A stretch of 64,000 nt of DNA. Origin: Clostridia bacterium. Lineage in GTDB: Bacteria; Bacillota; Clostridia; Oscillospirales; CAG-272. Under the pieces are notes generated by a model. It did not search any database and had not been told where the DNA came from. It saw nothing but the letters and a program-made list of their open reading frames with translations. This document shows, piece after piece, positions 24,458-32,303 of this stretch (its first letter is position 1; every line of letters starts with the position of its first letter). The stretch covers positions 1-64,000 of the forward strand of contig JAFVQU010000002.1 of assembly GCA_017504625.1 (NCBI GenBank), read 5' to 3'. The translations under genes were made by a program, and so were the position numbers.

Positions 24458-26890
24458 ATGCTTTTTAACGGAAACGACGATCTCCAATTAAATATTGAAG
24501 GCCTTGATCTTTTTGACGGCAAAAAGCCCGAGGACGAAAGGTCTGCTCCCCCACCCAAGACGGAGGACGACAGCAACTCTATTGACAAACTTGATATGAG
24601 CAGTATCGTTTCTGCCGAAGAGGATACTGAAGAGAACGAGCAGACCGAAGAGCCCGAGCAGGCGGTGCGCGATGCCGAATCGCTTTTCGAGAGGACTATC
24701 GCCATGATGAGATCGGGCGAAATAGACACCGATAGCGCGATAAAGCTGCTTTCCAAAGCGGCAGCTGACGGATGCGACTCCTCAGCTCTCTATTTAGGCT
24801 CCTTCTATGCAGATCCGAATAACGAAAACTACAATCCCACGCTTGCATACGATAACTACCTGCTCGCCGCCAAGCTTGGAAGTGCCGAGGGGCATTATAA
24901 GGTAGGTATATGCATAAGCTCGGGCTTTGGTTGCGATAGAAACGACGCCCTTGCAGTTGAGCTATTTAGCAGAGGCGCGGAGGGCGATCACGCGGATTGT
25001 ATTTTTGCGCTCGGCACCTGTCTTGAATTCGGCATAGGATGCGAGATAGATTACCCCGCCGCCGCGCGTTTTTACGAAAGAGCGTCAGAGCTCGGTCACG
25101 CCGACGCTACAAATAATCTTGGCGGTATGTATTTCTACGGACATGGCGTGCCTGAGGACAAGGAGCACGCGATCACGCTCTATAAAAAAGCGGCTGAGCT
25201 TGGAAGTTCAAATGCTGATTGCCGTCTTGGAATATGTCTTGAGGAGGGGCTTCTCGGATTTACAAACGCCGTTGAAGCATTTGAATGCTACAAGCGCTCT
25301 GCCGAAAAAAACAACCCCTTCGCGCTCTATCGCTTAGCGCTTTGCTACGATAACGGTATCGCAACGGAGCAGAATTTTGCGCGGGCATATAGCCTTTATT
25401 GCAGAGCGGCAAGCCTTGGCTCGGCACAGGCAATGTACGAGGCGGGCAAAATGAGTCTTCACGGACGCGGCACTAAAAAAGACCTTACGACTGCGTATAA
25501 AATGTTCCTTTCCGCATCGTCAATACTTCCCGTCGCGGAATACGAGCTTGGAAACTGCCTTTTTGAAGGACTCGGCACGGTCAGAAACCGCGTTGGCGCG
25601 TACACAAGATATCTCGGTGCCTTTGAAAAGGATCCCTCTCTTGCCGATGCCGCGTACAGACTCGGCCTTTGCAGACTAAAGGGACTTGGATGCGACGTTG
25701 ATACCGAAGCCGCGTATGATTATTTCACCGAGGGCGCAAGACTCGGCTCAAAAGAAGCGGCGTATATGAAGGGCGAATGCGAATTCTTCGGCGTCGGAAC
25801 CGAATGCGATCAGGCCTTGGCAGTATCGTCCTTCGTTTTGGCAACGCAGGATGAAAGTAACCAAAACCGCGTTGTCGTGCACGCGCTTATCTCTCTCGGC
25901 CTTTGCTACGAAAGAGGTCTTGGCGTTCAAGCTGACGTCAAGGAGGCTCTCAGAATATACAAAAAAGCCGCCGCTCTCGGCGACGCAAACGCGATGTACC
26001 GCACGGGCATACTTATGTTCACTGCTCCCGAGCTCAAGGAAGAATACTCCTCGGCAAGAATTTTTGTACTTCGTGCCGCGCGCAAGGAGCATCTTTCCGC
26101 AATGCTGACGATGGGCAACTTTGCCGCAGGCGGCAAGGGCGTGCCCAAGAGTCCCGACGATGCTATCCGCTGGTACACGAAGGCGGTAACGACCGACATT
26201 CCCACAGCCCCCGCGCTCTTTGACTTCCCCGAGCGATTTGAAACCGCGTCGCGCGCGGCAGTACGCTCCAAGATCGAGGCTCAGTACCGACTCGGCATGA
26301 TAAGCGCAAGGCGCAATTCCTCGCCTCAGGAGCTTATCAAGGCGTTTGAATCTCTCGCACTTGCCGCGTCTATGGGACACGAAAAGGCGCAGACCGAGAT
26401 AAGTAAGATATTCGTTTCGGGCGGTGACCTCAAGGAATATTACGAAAGCCCATTCTCGCGCGAAAAAGCTCTCTTCCCCGACGGAAGCGCCACCCCCGAC
26501 GAAAAGACTCTCAGCAACGCTATGAACAAGCTTGGCGATGCGTTCTTTGACGGAAAAGCTCTTGCCAAAAAGAATCAACCCGCCGCGGTGCGTTGCTACA
26601 AAATAGCGGCTGAGCTCGGACACATCGATGCCATATACAGCTACGGTTGGTGCTTGCGACACGGCGCGGGAATTCACGAAAACGCAGTCGAAGCAGTCAG
26701 ATGGCTCAAGCTTGCGGCAGACATGGGCAACGCGAACGCCGCATATAGCTACGGGCTTTGCTGTGAGGAGGGCGCGGGCACGGGTATCAAAAACCGACGC
26801 GATGCTCTCACCTATTACAGAAAAGCGGCGGCTCTCGGTCATTCCGATGCCGCAGACCGTTACGTAACGTTATCCGAACGAGAAAATTAA
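24458..26890 (+). CDS. Large Sel1-like (tetratricopeptide) repeat protein
   Basis: 810 residues from the ATG at 24458 (RBS AAGGGAG). The N-terminal ~75 residues are acidic and low in order (E-E-D-T-E-E-N-E-Q-T-E-E-P-E-Q). From about residue 90 on, nearly the whole protein is Sel1 repeats of ~36 residues with the core A-x-Y-x-L-G-x-C/Y-x-x-G-x-G and A-x-x-Y-x-x-A-A-x-x-G; I count roughly 17-19. No signal peptide or membrane helix, so it is cytoplasmic. Sel1 proteins are scaffolds for protein interactions, often for surface or signalling complexes. Monocistronic, with its own promoter and terminator. The partner is unknown. Confidence 0.9.
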   Translation: MLFNGNDDLQLNIEGLDLFDGKKPEDERSAPPPKTEDDSNSIDKLDMSSIVSAEEDTEENEQTEEPEQAVRDAESLFERTIAMMRSGEIDTDSAIKLLSKAAADGCDSSALYLGSFYADPNNENYNPTLAYDNYLLAAKLGSAEGHYKVGICISSGFGCDRNDALAVELFSRGAEGDHADCIFALGTCLEFGIGCEIDYPAAARFYERASELGHADATNNLGGMYFYGHGVPEDKEHAITLYKKAAELGSSNADCRLGICLEEGLLGFTNAVEAFECYKRSAEKNNPFALYRLALCYDNGIATEQNFARAYSLYCRAASLGSAQAMYEAGKMSLHGRGTKKDLTTAYKMFLSASSILPVAEYELGNCLFEGLGTVRNRVGAYTRYLGAFEKDPSLADAAYRLGLCRLKGLGCDVDTEAAYDYFTEGARLGSKEAAYMKGECEFFGVGTECDQALAVSSFVLATQDESNQNRVVVHALISLGLCYERGLGVQADVKEALRIYKKAAALGDANAMYRTGILMFTAPELKEEYSSARIFVLRAARKEHLSAMLTMGNFAAGGKGVPKSPDDAIRWYTKAVTTDIPTAPALFDFPERFETASRAAVRSKIEAQYRLGMISARRNSSPQELIKAFESLALAASMGHEKAQTEISKIFVSGGDLKEYYESPFSREKALFPDGSATPDEKTLSNAMNKLGDAFFDGKALAKKNQPAAVRCYKIAAELGHIDAIYSYGWCLRHGAGIHENAVEAVRWLKLAADMGNANAAYSYGLCCEEGAGTGIKNRRDALTYYRKAAALGHSDAADRYVTLSEREN

Positions 26891-26904
26891 TCTTTATATG
26901 CTCA

Positions 26905-26934
26905 AAGGCTCCGCAGACTTTTTTGCGGAGCCTT
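26905..26934 (+). terminator. Terminator of the Sel1-repeat gene
   Basis: AAGGCTCCGC / GCGGAGCCTT, 10-base stem, followed by GTATTTTT, 14 bases after the stop. Confidence 0.85.
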
Positions 26935-26973
26935 GTATTTTTGCGGATTTATTTCGTTTTATCTTCAAAATAA

Positions 26974-26989
26974 TGTTGACATATCAACA
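26974..26989 (+). promoter_or_regulatory. MarR operator 1
   Basis: Palindrome TGTTGACATATCAACA covering the -35 box of the marR promoter. The TTGA/TCAA half-sites recur in operator 2. Confidence 0.6.
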
Positions 26990-27004
26990 TTTCTAATGTA
27001 TAAT
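26976..27004 (+). promoter_or_regulatory. Sigma-A promoter of the MarR gene
   Basis: TTGACA (26976-26981), 17 bases, TATAAT (26999-27004). The -35 box lies within operator 1. Confidence 0.85.
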
Positions 27005-27012
27005 GGTTACAT

Positions 27013-27028
27013 AGTTGACAAATCAACA
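27013..27028 (+). promoter_or_regulatory. MarR operator 2
   Basis: AGTTGACAAATCAACA, near-copy of operator 1, placed just after the transcription start and 4 bases before the RBS GCGGAGG. Confidence 0.55.
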
Positions 27029-27042
27029 TTGCGGAGGACGTT

Positions 27043-27495
27043 ATGATAGAAAGATACGAGCAATTATCATACTTTATTTACAGCATATACAGAAGCATTC
27101 AAAGAATAGCAAAGGAAGAGATGGAAAAACACAATCTGCGCGGAGCGTACGCGCATTATCTCGTCGCACTGTGCCGTCATTCCGAGGGCGTGACCTCGGC
27201 AAAGCTTTGCGAAATATGCGACAAGGACAAGGCGGCAACGTCCCGATTCGTTGCCGAAATGGAGGAAAAGGGGCTTATTTGCCGCGAGGGCGGAAGCTTT
27301 AATATGTACCGCGCAAAGCTAATACTTACTCCCAAGGGCAAGACCATAGCAGACGTATTGCTTAAGCGCGTAAACGTAGCCGTTGACCTTGCCGGCAGAG
27401 GACTCAGCGACGAAAACCGAGCTATTCTCTACTCCTCGCTTGGCATAATCGAAAGTAACCTCAAAGAGCTTTGCAAGATCGGTCTTCCCGAATAA
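27043..27495 (+). CDS. MarR family transcriptional regulator
   Basis: 150 residues. Winged helix-turn-helix of the MarR fold: the recognition region C-E-I-C-D-K-D-K-A-A-T-S-R-F-V-A-E-M-E-E-K-G-L-I (about 57-80) and the wing around R-E-G-G-S-F-N-M-Y-R-A-K-L-I-L-T-P-K-G. Flanking helices form the dimer. Two TTGA-x4-TCAA palindromes over its own promoter strongly suggest autorepression released by a ligand or redox signal (four Cys are present). No transporter or enzyme gene follows in the same operon; the terminator comes at once. Regulated genes elsewhere should carry the same operator. Confidence 0.88.
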   Translation: MIERYEQLSYFIYSIYRSIQRIAKEEMEKHNLRGAYAHYLVALCRHSEGVTSAKLCEICDKDKAATSRFVAEMEEKGLICREGGSFNMYRAKLILTPKGKTIADVLLKRVNVAVDLAGRGLSDENRAILYSSLGIIESNLKELCKIGLPE

Positions 27496-27500
27496 AGATA

Positions 27501-27523
27501 AAAGCGACCATCAAGGTCGCTTT
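27501..27523. terminator. Bidirectional terminator between marR and sdaA
   Basis: AAAGCGACC / GGTCGCTTT stem with 5-base loop and T-run; both convergent genes end within 15 bases. Confidence 0.85.
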
Positions 27524-27528
27524 TTACT

Positions 27529-28758
27529 TTATATTTTTTCGTGATAAAGCTTGGCAAGTCCGCCCTCGCTTGTTTCTCTGTAAATATGCGAGAGATCAAT
27601 TCCTGTGCGATACATCGTTTCAACTACCATATCAAAGGATATCTTACGGCTGTCCGAAAGGAAGTTCGCAAGGCTGAGCGCATTTATAGCTCTCATCGCC
27701 GCAACGGCGTTTCGCTCAATACAGGGTATCTGCACAAGTCCGCAAACCGGGTCGCAGGTAAGTCCCAGATGATGCTCCAGCGCGATCTCTGCGGCATATT
27801 CTATCTGGTCAACGCCCATCTCAAAAAGCTCGGCAAGTCCTGCCGCCGCCATCGAGCAAGCAGTGCCTACCTCTGCCTGACATCCACACTCCGCGCCGCT
27901 TACCGACGCGTTGGTCGCGACTATCTGACCGATAAGTCCGGCAACAGCAAGCGCGCGAATGATGTCGTCGTCGGAAAGTCGGTTCTTTTCCTGCATATAT
28001 TTAAGCACCGCGGGCAAAACTCCGCAAGCTCCGCACGTCGGCGCGGTAACTATCAGTCCGCAATCGGCATTTTGCTCACTCACCGCAAACGCGTAAGAGC
28101 AAACGATTCTGTTCTCTCTTGTCTGAGGGCTTTCGTCTATATGCCTTTGGCTATGAAGCTGTTGAGCCTTTCTCTGAAGCTCAAGTCCGCCCGGAAGAAT
28201 TCCCGTGTGTGTCAGTCCTTCCCGTATCGCGTCGCACATAGTATGCCATACGTTAAGCAAGAATTCCTTGAATTGTGCGTCCTCATGCTCAAAAACATAG
28301 TCGGAAAGTCTTATATTTCTTGCCTTACAGATCTCTGCGATCTCCGAAAAACCCTTTTCGGCATATATCTCGTCATCGGGAATTCCGTCGCCGTCCTCGT
28401 CGATCATTTCATCTCCCACGATCTTGATCTCGCCGCCGCCAATCGACAAAACGCGCATCTCCGCCATTTTCTCGCCGTTTTTATATCCTTTAAAATCAAG
28501 CGTGTTGGGATGCTCAAGCTTAATATCGTCCGACAGATCAAACGCTATCTCGGTATCTATCGGGGCGAGCGTTTCAAATATTGCTCTGTCAGTGCCGTGT
28601 CCCTTGCCAGTCTTGGCAAGCGAGCCGTAAAGTGTGACCTCTATTCTGTCAAGATCGGGATTTCTTTTTGCAAATTCCTTTGCGGCAAAAGCAGGGCCCA
28701 TCGTATGAGAGCTCGAGGGACCTACGCCGATTTTATAAATATTTCTGACCGATTTCAT
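27529..28758 (-). CDS. sdaA: L-serine dehydratase, single-chain iron-sulfur type
   Basis: 409 residues. The N-terminal beta-domain (about 1-150, starting with G-V-G-P-S-S-S-H-T-M-G-P) is fused to the alpha-domain (about 165-409), whereas many Firmicutes have two separate subunits (SdaAB/SdaAA). The alpha-domain retains T-C-G-A-C-G-V-L-P, G-A-E-C-G-C-Q-A-E-V-G and C-D-P-V-C-G-L-V-Q-I-P-C, supplying the 4Fe-4S cluster ligands. It deaminates L-serine to pyruvate, an amino-acid catabolic entry in anaerobes. A residue stretch 95-130 (D-E-D-G-D-G-I-P-D-D-E-I) resembles an inserted EF-like acidic loop within the beta domain. Own promoter and a weak RBS AAAGGACGG. Confidence 0.92.
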   Translation of the reverse strand: MKSVRNIYKIGVGPSSSHTMGPAFAAKEFAKRNPDLDRIEVTLYGSLAKTGKGHGTDRAIFETLAPIDTEIAFDLSDDIKLEHPNTLDFKGYKNGEKMAEMRVLSIGGGEIKIVGDEMIDEDGDGIPDDEIYAEKGFSEIAEICKARNIRLSDYVFEHEDAQFKEFLLNVWHTMCDAIREGLTHTGILPGGLELQRKAQQLHSQRHIDESPQTRENRIVCSYAFAVSEQNADCGLIVTAPTCGACGVLPAVLKYMQEKNRLSDDDIIRALAVAGLIGQIVATNASVSGAECGCQAEVGTACSMAAAGLAELFEMGVDQIEYAAEIALEHHLGLTCDPVCGLVQIPCIERNAVAAMRAINALSLANFLSDSRKISFDMVVETMYRTGIDLSHIYRETSEGGLAKLYHEKI

Positions 28759-28789
28759 ATAAACCCGTCCTTTTCTGTTCGTTAATTCA

Positions 28790-28818
28790 ATTATATACCA
28801 AAAAAACCGTCAAGTCAA
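28790..28818 (-). promoter_or_regulatory. Sigma-A promoter of sdaA
   Basis: Minus strand TTGACT (28813-28818), 17 bases, TATAAT (28790-28795). Confidence 0.8.
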
Positions 28819-28822
28819 GCAC

Positions 28823-28859
28823 AAAAAGAGCGTAACGCTGCGGCGTTACGCTCTTTTTT
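28823..28859 (-). terminator. Terminator after jag
   Basis: Sixteen-base stem (AAAAAGAGCGTAACGC and complement), two bases after the jag stop, T-run on both sides. Ends the rpmH-to-jag operon. Confidence 0.9.
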
Positions 28860-28861
28860 CC

Positions 28862-29500
28862 TTATTTCTCTTCAAGATAGATAACGATCTTTCTGTTGTT
28901 CTCAGAGCCTATCGAGTTTGTCGAAACACCCTCGATATTCTGGATCTCGGAGTGAATGATCCTTCTCTCGTAGGGGTTCATAGGCTCAAGCATTACGCTT
29001 CTCTTCTGCTTGAGAACCTTATCTGCCATTCTTCTTGCAAGCGCACGGAGAGTTTCCTCTCTCTTTGCGCGGTAGCCCTCTGCGTCAACCGTAACCTTTA
29101 CGTGAGCAGGTTTCTCGCCGTTAACCTTCTTGTTAGCGGCAAGGTTTGCAAGGTACTGAATGCTATCAAGCGTATCGCCGTGGTGGCCGATAAGCACGCC
29201 TGCGTCGCTTCCGTTGATCTCGATAAGGCAGGTGTCGTCCTCACAGCTCATTTTAACGGTAACGTCAAGCTGCATATCAGCTACGAGCTTAGTGATAAAA
29301 TCGTTTGCAATTGCCGCGCCCTTATTCTTAAGAGTAGCGGAAATCTTTGCGGGAACTGCTCCAATACCGAAAAGTCCCTTCTTGGGCTCGTCGATAACGG
29401 TGTATTCTATTGCGTCAACGCCCGAAGCCTTGAGAGCCTCAACTGCCGCGTTGACAGCATCCTCGACGGTCTTGCCCGTCGTAATTATCTCATTATTCAC
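28862..29500 (-). CDS. jag: RNA-binding protein Jag/KhpB (SpoIIIJ-associated)
   Basis: 212 residues with three domains: Jag-N (about 1-50, T-T-G-K-T-V-E-D-A-V and G-L-F-G-I-G), a KH domain (about 75-140, including G-V-L-I-G-H-H-G-D-T-L-D-S-I-Q-Y) and R3H (about 150-212, M-N-P-Y-E-R-R-I-I-H). The G-H-H-G variant of the GXXG RNA-binding loop is normal in Jag. It partners KhpA and affects cell elongation and division; the name refers to its co-transcription with yidC/spoIIIJ. Last gene of the rpmH operon, 26 bases after yidC. Confidence 0.93.
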   Translation of the reverse strand: MNNEIITTGKTVEDAVNAAVEALKASGVDAIEYTVIDEPKKGLFGIGAVPAKISATLKNKGAAIANDFITKLVADMQLDVTVKMSCEDDTCLIEINGSDAGVLIGHHGDTLDSIQYLANLAANKKVNGEKPAHVKVTVDAEGYRAKREETLRALARRMADKVLKQKRSVMLEPMNPYERRIIHSEIQNIEGVSTNSIGSENNRKIVIYLEEK

Positions 29501-29526
29501 GATAATTCTCCTGTTATTAGTTGAAA

Positions 29527-30921
29527 TTAGTCCTGTTTGTTCTTCTTACCGCTCTTCTTATCGGATTCGTCCTTAAGAGTTGCGCCCTCGGTCATGTTGT
29601 TTTCGGGAAGAACGTCGTTTTTCTCGTTCTCTTCGTCCTTCTCCTCGACTGCCTTGGGATTGTAGTTGCCCTTCTCGTCATAATCCTCATCGTCGATGTG
29701 GTGGAGAGACCTTACCTTGCCTACATTCTCCGACTTCTGAATCTTCTTGGGCTGCTTGCCGAGAATTTCCTTCTCTGCTGCCTTGTAATCCTCTTCGGTA
29801 AACTTAGGCATAGGCATTACCTTGGACATAATAAACTGCTTTCCAACACCGATAATGCTCTTGAATATCCAGTATACGCCTACTGCTGCGGGAACGATGA
29901 AGGTCATCCATACGCTCATGAGAGGCATGGTAAAGTCCATCATATTGTTCGAGCAAGCCTGCTGACGGTCGTCTGCGCTCTGTGTAGGCTGGAACTGAAG
30001 CTTTCTGTTTATCTTCATGCTGAAGAAGTAAACGAAGAAAGTGAGTACGGGGATAAGGAGCAAAAGTGCATTGAAGCTTGAAAAATCAAAGGTAACGAAA
30101 TTACCGAAATTAACACTTCCTATATTAAGATTAAGTCTCTTATTTACGGTTATGTCGGTAACACATCCAACTATATCTTCAGGATTTGAACAGTATGCGC
30201 CAAGCTTGTCTGCCGTAAAGAGATGCGTGTTTTCACCAATTTTGTTAAGAATCTCAATAGTTCCATTGGATACGTTCTTGCTGAATGCAACACCGCAGCT
30301 TTCCAAATACTTATATGCAAAGGTTACGAATTCGGAAGAATACCCGAATACGTACTTAAGGGGGTCAATAACTATTCGGTAAAGCACGATAATTACGGGA
30401 AGCTGAAGCAAGAGAGGAAGACAACCGCCCATGGGGTTGAAGTTCTCCTTTTGATAAAGCTCCTGAATCTCCGCGGTGACCTTCTGCTGGGTAGCCTGGT
30501 CGTTTCTGCCGGCGTACTTTTTACGGATCGCCATTTCCTTGGGCTTGAGATGCGCCTGCTTGATCGAGTTTTTCTGCTGCTTTATTGAGAAAGGAAGGAA
30601 AACTATCTCAAGGATAATTGCAAACACAAACAATGTTAAAAGGTAGCTGTTTGCGGGCATAACCTTAGTTATCCAACCGAGGAAAGTACCTATCCATCCA
30701 AGAATAGTATCAAGCCAATTCGACTCGCCCTTTATGGCAACGTCCTTCTTTTCTGACGTAACGTTACCCGCATCATCGGTTGTACCCGACCAGTATTCAA
30801 GGCTCTTATTGGAGTCAACAGAGGGTTGCACTCCACAGCTTGAAAGCACGCATGCCATAAGCATAACGATTGCAGCAAGCAACGCTATTTTAGGCAAAAG
30901 CCTTCTTATTTTCTTATTCAT
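29527..30921 (-). CDS. yidC: Membrane protein insertase YidC/Oxa1
   Basis: 464 residues. An N-terminal lipoprotein signal ends at the lipobox L-S-S-C29, the Gram-positive (SpoIIIJ) form without the large periplasmic domain of E. coli. The conserved core helices are seen (Y-L-L-T-L-F-V-F-A-I-I-L-E-I-V-F-L-P-F, the N-P-M-G-G-C-L-P-L-L-L-Q-L-P-V-I segment, and two more near residues 255-370); K-M-/R residues of the hydrophilic groove lie in the F-S-I-K-Q-Q-K-N region. The insertion between helices 2 and 3 is longer than in Bacillus (about 190-255). The C-terminal tail (about 395-464) is acidic/basic and rich in K-K-S-G-K-K-N-K-Q, likely ribosome-binding. In the rpmH operon. Confidence 0.94.
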   Translation of the reverse strand: MNKKIRRLLPKIALLAAIVMLMACVLSSCGVQPSVDSNKSLEYWSGTTDDAGNVTSEKKDVAIKGESNWLDTILGWIGTFLGWITKVMPANSYLLTLFVFAIILEIVFLPFSIKQQKNSIKQAHLKPKEMAIRKKYAGRNDQATQQKVTAEIQELYQKENFNPMGGCLPLLLQLPVIIVLYRIVIDPLKYVFGYSSEFVTFAYKYLESCGVAFSKNVSNGTIEILNKIGENTHLFTADKLGAYCSNPEDIVGCVTDITVNKRLNLNIGSVNFGNFVTFDFSSFNALLLLIPVLTFFVYFFSMKINRKLQFQPTQSADDRQQACSNNMMDFTMPLMSVWMTFIVPAAVGVYWIFKSIIGVGKQFIMSKVMPMPKFTEEDYKAAEKEILGKQPKKIQKSENVGKVRSLHHIDDEDYDEKGNYNPKAVEEKDEENEKNDVLPENNMTEGATLKDESDKKSGKKNKQD

Positions 30922-30929
30922 TTTCTAAA

Positions 30930-31295
30930 TTAGTCCTCTCGTTGTTTTTTTCTTTTTTTGGACCTCTTGTCACGGTTCTCCAAGGGTAAGTCGTAATCAA
31001 ATTCAAATTTATCCTTGCCCACAGAGCCGTCATCATATTCGTAAATATCATCTCGCTTACCCTTTTGGTTTCGTAGTCCCTTAAGCGGCACGGGGTCGTA
31101 TCCTCCCGCACAGAAGGGATTGCACCGCAATATGCGGCTGACAGTCAAGATCAATCCTACGAAAAAGCCACGTTTAGAAAAGGCCTCAAGGCCATAGGCA
31201 GAGCATGAAGGTGTGAACCTACAGCAAGGGCTGCGTTTTAGCGGGGACAAAAATTTACGGTAAAAGCGTATCAGCGCGATACAAATATACTTCAT
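30930..31295 (-). CDS. yidD: Membrane protein insertion efficiency factor YidD
   Basis: 121 residues. The first ~72 match YidD closely: R-F-Y-R-K-F-L-S-P, the Cys/Pro signature [11 protein letters not shown], and [13 protein letters not shown]. It assists YidC-dependent insertion and sits just before yidC, as in most bacteria. The remaining ~50 residues are a highly charged tail ([11 protein letters not shown] then [11 protein letters not shown]) that the usual 70-85 residue protein lacks; this may be a lineage-specific ribosome or RNA-binding extension. It overlaps rnpA by 4 bases (ATGA), so translation is coupled. Confidence 0.92.
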   Translation of the reverse strand: MKYICIALIRFYRKFLSPLKRSPCCRFTPSCSAYGLEAFSKRGFFVGLILTVSRILRCNPFCAGGYDPVPLKGLRNQKGKRDDIYEYDDGSVGKDKFEFDYDLPLENRDKRSKKRKKQRED

Positions 31296-31690
31296 CGGTC
31301 GCCTGTCGCTCCCGAATCGGTATCGGTAAACATATCAAGTTTTCTCATCGCATATCTCATCTCGCGAGTAATTTCGGTGCTAAGCTTGCCGTCGATCTCA
31401 GGTTTTGCGCTTACAACGATAAGAAAGCCCTTTTTAAGTGCGTCCTTGATCTCGCCGTACGCGGCTCTGATAATTCTCTTTGCGCGGTTGCGCTTGACGG
31501 CAGTGCCCACCTTCTTTGACACGGAGATGCCAAATCTGTTGACTACGATATTCTGCGGATGCTCACGCTGTAGCTTTTTCGCGTGGAGATCCTTCAGGAC
31601 GTAGACGCAGATATACCGACCGAAAAAACGTTTGCTCGAGCGGTACGCTTTGTTATAAAGATGATGCTCCTTGATTGCAGGAAATTTCAT
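31292..31690 (-). CDS. rnpA: Ribonuclease P protein component
   Basis: 132 residues. The family signature is present in order: N-termini F-x-x-x-[33 protein letters not shown] (the RNR motif region), and D-x-x-x-V-V-S-A-K-P. It binds the 5' leader of pre-tRNA together with the P RNA. RBS GGAGAG precedes the ATG, with a small hairpin GCCGCAAATGCGGC (31707-31720) just upstream. Lies 250 bases after rpmH; the gap contains a few short hairpins and no other gene that I can see. Confidence 0.94.
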   Translation of the reverse strand: MKFPAIKEHHLYNKAYRSSKRFFGRYICVYVLKDLHAKKLQREHPQNIVVNRFGISVSKKVGTAVKRNRAKRIIRAAYGEIKDALKKGFLIVVSAKPEIDGKLSTEITREMRYAMRKLDMFTDTDSGATGDR

Positions 31691-31940
31691 ATTATCTCTC
31701 CATTCCGCCGCAAATGCGGCACAAAACGGGAACGAATTTTCCCATTACCTGAAAATAAACCTGATTGCCTTATTCTTTGCTTCCGTTGATTTGTTTTTCA
31801 TTGTGAGATCGCCCCGATAGGCGATTTAAAAAGGTTTCTTTAAAGACAGTAAAAACCGCGATACCAAGCACGCACAAGACATTCTTGAAACGGTAGGGGC
31901 ATCAGCGGTTTTTATCTGATATTACAACTGCTCAAAAGGA

Positions 31941-32075
31941 TTAGTGAGTAAGTCTCTTTCTACCTTTTGCGCGGCGTCTCTTGAGAACGTTTCTTCCGTC
32001 AGCGGTCTTCATTCTCTTTCTAAAGCCGTGCTCTTTCTTTCTCTGACGCTTTTTGGGCTGGTAAGTTCTAAGCAT
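31941..32075 (-). CDS. rpmH: 50S ribosomal protein L34
   Basis: 44 residues, easily overlooked because of its size. It begins [18 protein letters not shown] and ends [11 protein letters not shown], the unmistakable arginine/lysine-rich L34 sequence. RBS AAGGAGG lies 8 bases upstream (32083-32089). It is the first gene of the rpmH-rnpA-yidD-yidC-jag operon, which is next to the replication origin in most Firmicutes. Its promoter is a consensus sigma-A site about 110 bases upstream. Confidence 0.97.
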   Translation of the reverse strand: MLRTYQPKKRQRKKEHGFRKRMKTADGRNVLKRRRAKGRKRLTH

Positions 32076-32184
32076 TTTATCTACCTCCTTGAAGATTGGA
32101 TTCGGAAGCGTTTTTATCAATCAAACTGCTCTGACCGACGCGGCAAACAAGCCAAATTTACGCTTTTACACAATGACATCGTAT

Positions 32185-32214
32185 ATTATACACGATAAGG
32201 CACCTATTTGTCAA
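32185..32214 (-). promoter_or_regulatory. Sigma-A promoter of the rpmH operon
   Basis: Minus strand TTGACA (32209-32214), 18 bases, TATAAT (32185-32190). Confidence 0.88.
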
Positions 32215-32303
32215 GAACTTTTTTAAATTTTTTATCTTTTTTTGAAAATTCTTTCCTCTTTTATAGCAAAAGAGCGCTCTTTACCGTTTTTTTACATTTT
32301 TTA

